The notes beneath the pieces were generated by a model that saw nothing but the letters and a program-made list of their open reading frames with translations, searched no databases and was not told the DNA's origin. The position numbers and the translations under genes were made by a program. A stretch of 64,000 nucleotides of DNA from Lepidostoma basale (Eukaryota; Arthropoda; Insecta; Trichoptera; Lepidostomatidae), in assembly GCA_022606425.2 (NCBI GenBank), contig JAHDVF020001361.1, positions 124,001 through 188,000 of the forward strand, read 5' to 3'. Of the stretch, positions 1 through 8,200 are shown piece after piece (the stretch's first letter is position 1; the number at the start of each line of letters is the position of its first letter).

Positions 1-68
1 AAATTTCTTGATTTGATATTTGGCTCGCGCTGTAATGATGTAAGGAGTTTTTTCAATAAAATAATAAC
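1..68 (+). repeat. SINE-1 3' end (partial)
   Basis: This is the tail module of the tRNA-derived SINE described at 61977-62215: a block reading GCTGTAATGATGTAAGGAG followed by an AATAATAA-type tail. Only the last part of the element is present at the window edge. Confidence 0.6.
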
Positions 69-235
69 ACATTGTCTTTGGTCTGGTGAAAAATTCACGT
101 GACAAAAAAGGCGAGAGATCAGCTCCTATCACACGCCATGGGAATCAATATGATAGCTTTACCCTTTGGATCGATTTGGCTCACGCTGTAATGATGGAAA
201 GAGCGATTCAACAAAATAATAATAACAATAATTCC
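69..235 (+). repeat. SINE-1 copy lacking its tRNA head
   Basis: The copy begins in the middle of the SINE body (TGTCTTTGGTCTGGTG), continues through the conserved CACGTGAC, GGCGAGAGATCAGCT and CTTTACCCTTTGGATCGATTT blocks, and ends in an AATAATAATAAC tail. The pol III box A/B head is missing. Confidence 0.7.
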
Positions 236-609
236 TTTTCTGAAAAATATAAATAAATCTACAAAAATTGACTTGTCTTAATATATCTTATGAAAAGAGT
301 ATACTAAATATAGCTATTTTCGCGGTCACGGGTCATAAATCTAAAGTGTACTGTAAAAATATAAAAAACAAAGGAGAGGAAAAAAGCAGCAAATAATCAT
401 ATAGTATGCAAATAACATAATAAATTAATTTAAAAAACACAAAAAAATAGGTGGCTACCTATTTTTATTTTATTATTTTACTAGCGTTCCGTGCATGTGT
501 GAAATGTCATACATATTTGAAAAGAAAAATGTTTGATGCATACTCGTATATGTTGCCAATATTGACATACAGTCTAGCGCCAACTACCCTCAGAGCAAAA
601 TAAGTCCAC

Positions 610-952
610 AAATTAAAATGCGCACAACGATCTATGGAGTCGCTAATACTCGGCGTGAGCTTTGAGATAAAATATGAAATGAAGAAATTAGACGCTGAAT
701 CAAAGTTGGTGACATCGTGGGTCGTACAGCTAAATTGAAGTGGCAATGGGCTGGACATATAGCCAGACAGGATAGTACCAGATGGACACCCAGAATACTC
801 CAATTGGACAAGGAACAAGAGTGTCGGGAGGGCACCTAAAAGATGGACTGACGACATTGCCCGAATAGCTAGAACGATCTGGATGCGGAAGGGACAAGCC
901 AGGGATGAGTGGAGGACAATGGTAGATGCCTATATCCAGCAGCGGAGGTAAA
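610..952 (+). mobile_element. LINE-B (RTE-like) 3' fragment, broken
   Basis: Translated in two frames, the strand gives the C-terminal signature of the element better preserved at 19995-20441: a KLKWQWAGHIAR block, then KRWTDDIARIAR and a DEWRTMVDAYIQQ end. Frameshifts and stops separate the blocks, so this is a dead copy. The region before it (236-609) is AT-rich with nothing recognised. Confidence 0.6.
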
Positions 953-1208
953 GATGTTTAAGAAATAGAAGACTGTTTCGTTCATAGCGTAAACTTCTAG
1001 ATATAAATGATCTAGTCCCTTAAAATGAGCACTGTGAGAGCTGGCCACCTAGGATGGATTGGACACGAATGCAGAACTGGAGAGATCGGAGTAATCAAAA
1101 CCATTTCCTGGCAAGACGCACTGGTTGAAGACTTTAGTCTTGAGGCATTGTGGTATTTTAGAGGTACCAGAACATGACGTAATTTTACAAAGGCCGCCCA
1201 ACCCAACT

Positions 1209-1420
1209 GAATTCTTCGGTCGGCTTCTTTCTCGAAATTGTTTCTACCTAACTAATTGAATGATTTGGCCAAGATATGTGTATTCTTGTATCACTACGAG
1301 AGTCGACCCGATTTCGGGATAATATGTTCATTATACATGACTTTCGTCTTGTCCAAATTCATCCCGAGACCCACTCGTCTGGATGCAATGTTCAGTTCAG
1401 ATATTAGAACATGCTGTATA
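1209..1420 (-). mobile_element. LINE reverse-transcriptase remnant
   Basis: The minus strand reads GMNLDKTKVMYNEH, a motif found downstream of the catalytic box in RTE-type reverse transcriptases, then IIPKSGRLS. Stops occur on both sides. The flanking 960-1200 and 1421-1810 hold no recognisable gene. Confidence 0.5.
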
Positions 1421-1811
1421 TTTAATCAAGTACTTTCGGTACACTGGGTTTAATGGTTGGATTTTTTTCTATTATCAGGTACAAAGTGTCTTATCTAATC
1501 TTCAGTGTGGCATAAAGTGTATTTTATTAGTAAAGCCATAACCCCTCAAACTCCAGTAAAATGTTGGTTAAGGTCGATTTATTCCTGGTTGACTGTTCTA
1601 CATTCGGTCATGATGATGTACGATTGCGATATGTGGTGCATAGGCCATAAGAATCGAAAAAATATTGGAAGCCATTGGATGTGGACCTGTAGACCAAAGG
1701 TTACCAACCTTTGCTGAACCACCCACCCCTATACAAGAGAAAAAATCCAACCCCTCCTCAAATATTGAAATGTATCGAATTTTTCATGAATTAATAAACA
1801 ATGTGAATAGT

Positions 1812-2368
1812 CAACTAACTAACTAACTAACCATCACGCCGTCTCCGAAGGGGTAGGCAGAAATAATGGATTGCCACACTTTTCTTTCCTGACATATTTC
1901 TCTCGATTCCTCAACATTCATACATCGTGTCAAGCACGCGCGTCTCCTCACATGGACTCCTCACATGGCCGACATTCAATATTTGATTTATTTGATCGTG
2001 CCACGTTTTCCTCGGTCTTCCTCTATTTCTGGTTCCATTTACATCATTAACATATAATTTTTTACCATTCTTTCTTCATTCATTCTTTCCATATGTTCAT
2101 ACCATCTTAATGATCCTTTCATTATTTTGTTCATGACACCATCATTCGCACCGCATTCACTTCTTATATTTCCATTCGACACTCTATCATACACAGAGTA
2201 TCCACACATTCGTCTAAGAGATCTCATTTCTACTGCATTTATTCTACTTTCATCCTTCTTTTGCCAGCTCCATGCTTCGCTTCCATACATAAGGGTCGGT
2301 AGAAGAACACCATTGTGCACTGCCATTCTAGCTTTTTTGGATAGGTTTTTGTTTGCAATGACAACTAT
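1812..2368 (-). mobile_element. LINE-A (TTAG-tailed) 3' fragment
   Basis: This is a 5'-truncated copy of the LINE-A family, read on the minus strand. It runs from KKARMAVHNG through MYGSEAWSWQKKDESRINA, MRSLRRMCGYSVYDR and KGSLRWYEHMER to the terminal block, and ends in CTAACTAACTAAC, which is the (TTAG)n tail seen in reverse. The C-terminal part is frameshifted. Confidence 0.8.
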
Positions 2369-2860
2369 TGACACGCCGTTTCCCCGCAGAGGTAGGCAGA
2401 GAGAATAGACCGCCACACTACGCTATCCTGACACACCTCTCTAGCTTCCTCCACATTCATACAATGAGTCATACATATTTGCAATATGCAAATATAATTA
2501 TTTCAACTAAAGCAAAGATGACAGTACATAATGGAGTTCTAGTGCCAACCATTATGTATGGAAGTGAAGCTTGGAGCTGGCAAGAAAGGGATGAAAATAT
2601 GATAAATGTCGAAGAAACTTAGAAGAATGGGCGGGAAAACGATATATGATAGAATACCGAACGACGAAATAAGGAAGAAATGTAAGGCAGGTATTATGAG
2701 TGGAAAGAGAAGTCGTGGAAGACCAAGGAAAGCATGGAAAAATCGACGATGTATGAATGTGGAGGAAGCTAGAGAGGTATGTCAGGACAGAATGGTATGG
2801 CGGTTTATCTTCTCTGCCTACCCCTCCGGGGAAACAGCGTGATGGTTAATTAGTTAGAGT
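2369..2860. mobile_element. Two further LINE-A 3' fragments, opposed
   Basis: 2369-2476 is the last about 110 bp of a minus-strand LINE-A copy abutting the previous one. 2490-2860 is a plus-strand copy with TIMYGSEAWSWQE, KTIYDRIPNDEIRKKCK and a frameshifted C-terminus, ending in a GGTTAATTAGTTAG tail. An internal deletion joins the KCKA block directly to the GKRSRGRPRKAW block. Confidence 0.7.
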
Positions 2861-2911
2861 CATACACGCACGTCGATTCTTCTGACTTCTAACATAATCA
2901 ATCTTTAAAAT

Positions 2912-3110
2912 TTGAGAAGATGCTACTGGACAGATCATGTGGAAAGAGCATGTTCTGAAAGAGTGATACATATAGCCGAAAATAAAGTACCAACAGGAAA
3001 TCGACCTGCAGGAAGACCACCTAAAAGATGGCGAGACAGTTGGACATCTGCATCCCAGGAACAGGCTCCGAGAAATAATAGGACACAGTCCTAAATAAAG
3101 CAGAAGAAGA
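2912..3110 (+). mobile_element. Short non-LTR C-terminal fragment
   Basis: The translated block WTDHVERACSERV, then ENKVPTGNRPAGRPPKRW, is the usual basic 'GRPxxRW' C-terminus of RTE-like elements, followed by an AAGAAGAAG tail. It is an isolated 3' end about 200 bp long. Confidence 0.55.
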
Positions 3111-3638
3111 AGATATTTCACCATATTTTGTCTCTTGTAAACATTCTTCCCTTATAATAATTTTCTATAATCCTGGGAAGAGGTTTAGACGACTAGTTTT
3201 TCTGACACCTTTCCAGATTTATAATATTTAGCACGAATAGGTTAAGAAAAACGAAAAATTCGTAAAATATGCATTCAATCAACTTATCAAAAAGTATTAA
3301 AAATAATCAAGCCAGAAAATATGGTTTACTATAATCTGCAAATTCTTTGATCGATTGATCATACAAAAATATCATAAATCATTTGAAACTTTTGAAAATG
3401 ATTTCAATTGTACACTAAATGATTTTTGGTATATTTTTATGCATACGATGGATAATGAAACCTTTCTGGTTAATATTTAAAATCATAATACACTCGTAAT
3501 AGTAATAAATACATATAAATTATTTGGAACTTTGTAAAAAAATAAATAAGTAAATATTGCAAGAATAGATATTTGAGAGCTGAACTAATTTTTATGTTTC
3601 TGTTTACATTTAATTATATTAAATCTAACAGCACTTAC
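3111..3638. other. AT-rich DNA, no gene seen
   Basis: No open frame with coding character and no repeat family recognised elsewhere in the window was found here. If the minus-strand exon at 3639-3693 is real, this is part of its first intron. Confidence 0.4.
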
Positions 3639-3693
3639 CGATGATATCAAGGAAATAATCCGAAGCCTTTTGAACAAGTGTGTTGTTATCCAT
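3639..3693 (-). CDS. Possible first coding exon of an unidentified gene
   Basis: Minus strand: an ATG opens 18 codons, MDNNTLVQKASDYFLDII, plus one further base, and is followed immediately by a consensus donor GTAAGT. The phase would be 1. No matching downstream exon is visible between 1 and 3638, so the remainder would lie left of the window. I do not recognise the protein. It is divergent from the DIPK2 gene, with 926 bp between the two start codons, so a shared promoter region is possible. The support is only the start codon, the amphipathic-looking peptide and the perfect donor; a chance occurrence cannot be excluded. Confidence 0.45.
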
Positions 3694-4619
3694 GCTTATA
3701 ATTCTATTATAAAAACTTCAAAATAGGATTAATTTACACTCGATCGAAGAGACATTCTCCGATGGAAATTTTCGTTTTAATGAATTAAAGTAGGCACTAT
3801 TGCACACGGTTATCATGGTAGGGAGAATCGTTCGATGTTTTGCTGCTAACAACGGATATTGCCAAAAGCCTTTGTTATTTGCATCATTTTATTTACCTTA
3901 GATGACGTTTTACTGTGGGAAAGCAAAAATGTACGCGAATTGACAGTCGTCGAACGTACACATAAAGCGCGGGCGGAATGTGAGTTAGAACACACATTAC
4001 ATAAACTCAAAGTGATAACTTAAAATTGCAATATATTTTTTTTATATTATATAATGCGCTTTTGAATTTTTGCTAAGACTATATTGCTTTGCCCTATCTC
4101 GCACTAAGAATTCCTTCAACGAGATTGCAATAGAGACATCTACATTACCGACCGTCAAGACCAAACCTGAAAATTTGCATACGTCGGTAAAGCAGACGAC
4201 ATTAGTACTAAAGTCAACATAGCATCTTTTAAAGTAAATTTGCAGTTTAAATAATAATATACTTTTTGGTTAAATGCATAAACATTATTTTATTTATAAA
4301 TAATTATTAGATAACAATAATCGTAATATTTTTCAGTACTATTTTAGTGCACAGATTATAAAATTTCTAATACTACCCAGAAAAGGTTATTCCCGAATAC
4401 CCCCTCCAACGGCTCTAACTGTTAATTTGAACTCCGTCTGTCAGATGGTAATGTCAAAAGTTTTTATTGTTTTTTGTTTGTTTTTAAGTATTATTTTTAA
4501 CCATTTTCTCTAAATACTAGATTATTAAATGTTTGTTTCCATTCAATATTTAGAATACGCGCGTTATAATACCAGTATTTTTTATATTATGAGTTGAAAT
4601 ACATAAAAATTGGGTAAAA
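3694..4619. promoter_or_regulatory. Region between two divergent start codons
   Basis: This 926-bp non-repetitive stretch separates the putative minus-strand exon from the DIPK2 start codon. It contains a short GC-richer patch, AGCGCGGGCGGAATG near 3966-3980, in otherwise AT-rich DNA, and no recognised transposon. It should contain the DIPK2 promoter and 5' leader. No TATA box or initiator could be assigned with confidence. Confidence 0.35.
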
Positions 4620-5201
4620 ATGGGAGTTTTAATAATTTTAGCCTTGTTATTGTGTTGTTCGGTGATTGGATTAATAGCGCATTTCGGCTATTTTTGGTCT
4701 CAATGGCCCGACGTTGCTTCGTTCGTAGAAGATAGCAAATGCCCTGCGTGCTACGGGATCGACCTGTGTCCGGCGTTTTATTCCGGCGAAATTAAAATAG
4801 ATACTGACTTCAAAAGTGCAATTATTAATTATGTCAACGCCAAGAACGTCTACGGAGGGTACAATCATAAATACGGTGAGAGAGCAGTGGTAAAAAAGCT
4901 GGCGCACAATTCAGAATTGAAAACTTTTGACGCAAAAGTATGCAACATGTTTGGTCACCAGAGCGAATGTGATTTTAACAAATTGGTGACGTTGGATCTC
5001 CAAGACGACATCACGAGAACGGTGGAATACGATGGGCACAATTCGGAGAATGGGCACTCTGGGCTGACTGTTTGCCCATCCACGGACGGATTGCATGAAC
5101 TGATAAAACCCTTTATGACTAACAGCACGCTGGATGAAAAGATTAAGAAAGTTAACGTTTGGACTATCCTGAGTATAAACCCAGAACCCATTATCCTGAA
5201 G
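4620..5201 (+). CDS. DIPK2-like gene, coding exon 1
   Basis: 194 codons open with MGVLIILALLLCC, a hydrophobic signal or anchor sequence, and end at CTGAAG before the donor GTGAGT (phase 0). The start is the first ATG of the open frame and is followed at once by the hydrophobic segment. Cysteines are concentrated between residues 41 and 52, as in the DIPK2 N-lobe. A LINE-A copy starts only about 13 bp after the splice donor. Confidence 0.92.
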
Positions 5202-8200
5202 GTGAGTTATAAAAATGTATTTAGGTAGTATGTTTACAAGAGATGGGCGAGTGGAGAGGGATATTGAAAGAAGGGTTGGGCAGGCAACAAAGTGAATGGT
5301 GCACTTAAAGTTGTCATCGCAAACAAAAACCTATCCAAAAAAGCTAGAATGGCAGTGCACAATGGTGTTCTTCTACCGACCCTTATGTATGGAAGCGAAG
5401 CACGGAACTGGCAAAGGAAGGATGAAAGTAGAATAAATGCAGTAGAAATGAGATCTCTTAGACGAATGTGTGGATATTCTGTGTATGATAGAGTGTCGAA
5501 TGAAAATATAAGAACTGAATGCGGTGCGAATGATGGTGTCATGAACAAAATAATGAAAGGATCATTAAGATGGTTTGGACATATGGAAAGAATGAATGAA
5601 GAAAGAATGGTAAAAAAATTATGTTAATGATGTAAATGGAACCAGAAATAGAGGAAGACCGAGGAAAACGTGGCACGATCAAATAAATCAAATATTGAAT
5701 GTCGGCCATGTGAGGAGTCAGAGAAATCGACGCGCGTGCATGACACGATGTATGAATGTTGAGGAAGCGAGAGAAATATGTCAGGAAAGAAAAGTGTGGC
5801 AGTCCATTCTTTCTGCCTACCCCTTCGGAGAGATGGCGTGATGGTTAGTTAGTTAGTTAAATTAATTGTGATATTATTACAGTGTTTCAATTGAAAAATT
5901 AACAAATGAAATTTTCTCAAAAGACTTAACAAACATATTTGTAATTAATAGGAATGAAAACGTCAGTTTTCTAGAAGTTTTATTATATTTTATGGGAAAA
6001 AAGCATTATCAAATGCGAAACATGTCATTCTCATAAAATATAATAAAACTTCCAGAAAACTGATACTTTCATTCGTGTTAATTATTTAATATGGAATTTT
6101 ACATCATTGTTCAAGAAACAATAAAACATATTTGTAGTATTACATATTTGTGAACAGGTAAAATACCAGAAACATATGAGAGATGGTTTGAGTTTAGGAA
6201 GATATACTCTCTAAAGTCAAGATTATTTGTCTTCTGAATGTACTTTTACTGATATGAAAGACGTCTGTCGCCAATGAGATCACGTTCAGCAGACTGATTT
6301 CTCCACTGGCGTCAACAGAGGCAGGTAGGTAAAACAGTCTATGCTGACTCCGTCAGAGATATCTGTCAGGAACATTATGTCTTACACAGTGGCGGTACTC
6401 CCATAGAAGCCCAGAAGCCCGGCTTGCGTAAGAAATTTTGAATCAAAACCTCTTATCTCTTATAGAAGTTCAGCTCTTGTGGCTATTCCTCTTACGTCGA
6501 TGGGAACATTGTTGGAAAGTGATTTGGTGGGTTGTTGGTTTGTGCAGGGGCATGATTACTTAGATTTAGGGGTTTTGATTCAAAATTTCTTACGCAAGCC
6601 GGGCTTCTGGGCTTTTATGGGAGTACCGCCACTGGTCCTACACCCTTTAACACGGTTGAGTCCACAAAATCATCATCATCATTCTTTAGTCGTCCAGTGT
6701 TGAACATAGGCCCCCTTCCCGACTTCCACAACTCTCTATCTCTCGCCGTTCTGTACCTTTGACCTACCACTCCCTTGATGTCATCAGACCATCTGGCTTG
6801 TGGTCTGCTAGGATTTCTATGGCCGGTTCTTGGTAAGGGTGCATCTTGTGCACCGATCATCCATTGTCCTCGCTATATGGCCGGCCCAATTCCAAACTTC
6901 AACGAGGCTATTATGCACGCTACGTCCGCAACTTTATTCCTTTCTCTGATCCATTCATTTCGCTTCCTGTCTCGCAGACTGATGTTTAACATCTTCCTTT
7001 CCATTGCCCGCTGGAGTTTCTGTATTGTTCTTATTGTGAACGTAATTGTTTCCAGCCCGTATGTCAGTACTGGGAGGAAGCACATGTCAAATATCTTAGT
7101 CCACAAAATATCCCCCGATTAATATAAAGAAATGAATTATGAGAAATGCATCACTTTGAAGGTGCATAGAATTGCTTTCTAACATTCCCAAAAGAAATGC
7201 CGTAGGATAGAGCACAATAGCTACCATACTCCCTCATGTAGAGATACCTCGGAAATATTTTCTGAAGCCTCCCCAGTATAAGGAAATATCTCGCCTTGTG
7301 CGAACCAATGAATTGTCAACAACATCAAAAGAAATGTTTTATTTCATAAGTGTATTTATTTGTGACAATTTGATTTCAGTTCTTGAATGCGGACAGTAGT
7401 TTGTGGCCTGTGCCAACCTATTATGGCGCCTGTGGTAGGACAACCCTTCAGCAATATGGCGGGAAAATGCTCAGTACCTACTTGCACCGCCCGTGGCTGT
7501 ACCGAGCAGAGATAGCCATCAAGCTATTGCACATGGCCAATACTTTCACTTTTAATCACACTCGCTTCCGGTAATTTTTGACAAAATGAATTAGTACCGT
7601 AGTTAAATGATTTCACTTAATGTTTGAAAAGAGGGCCGAAGACACTACTTATTTTTATTTTTCCATTGTTTAAAACAGGTCTTTAGAACCCAATTACTGT
7701 ATACATTTTACATAAATACAAATTAAAATACATAAATCTTACCAAAAATAACACAGACATACATGGTAAAATAATACACATATATCAGCAATTGTGGTAT
7801 GTACCTATATGATCCTTAAAGGCCGCATAGGTCATTTGGAGAAGGACCACATCGACTGACACCTCATTCAAGAGCACCATACCCCGGGTCATTGTATGCT
7901 GGGCCATGACATTTGTTCTGCTATGCAGTATGCACAACAGATCGTGTCTTCTAGCGCGAGCATACCTGTCCGGTGCATTGAAGCCGTAACACTCTAAGAG
8001 GTATGGGCTATCAATGAGGTTACGGAGTATTTTAAATCCTAAGATCATCAATGTACCTTTTCTTCTTGATTCGAGACTGCGGTACTCTGTGTTAATCAAT
8101 AGATCATTGTGGTGCATAAACCTCGGATATACCCCGTTCATCCGCATGTAGAGGTATCTCAGAAGTTTTTTCTGGATTTGTTCTAAAACTTCCACATACT

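Noticed and set aside
507..857. 116-codon minus-strand frame
   Set aside because: It is the antisense shadow of a broken LINE-B fragment.
960..1200. Possible retrotransposon coding block near GRPL/KLRHVLVPLKYHN
   Set aside because: The translation is suggestive on one strand only, is short, and matches no family I can name with confidence.
4671..5191. Three minus-strand open frames over DIPK2 exon 1
   Set aside because: They are antisense shadows of a well-supported coding exon.
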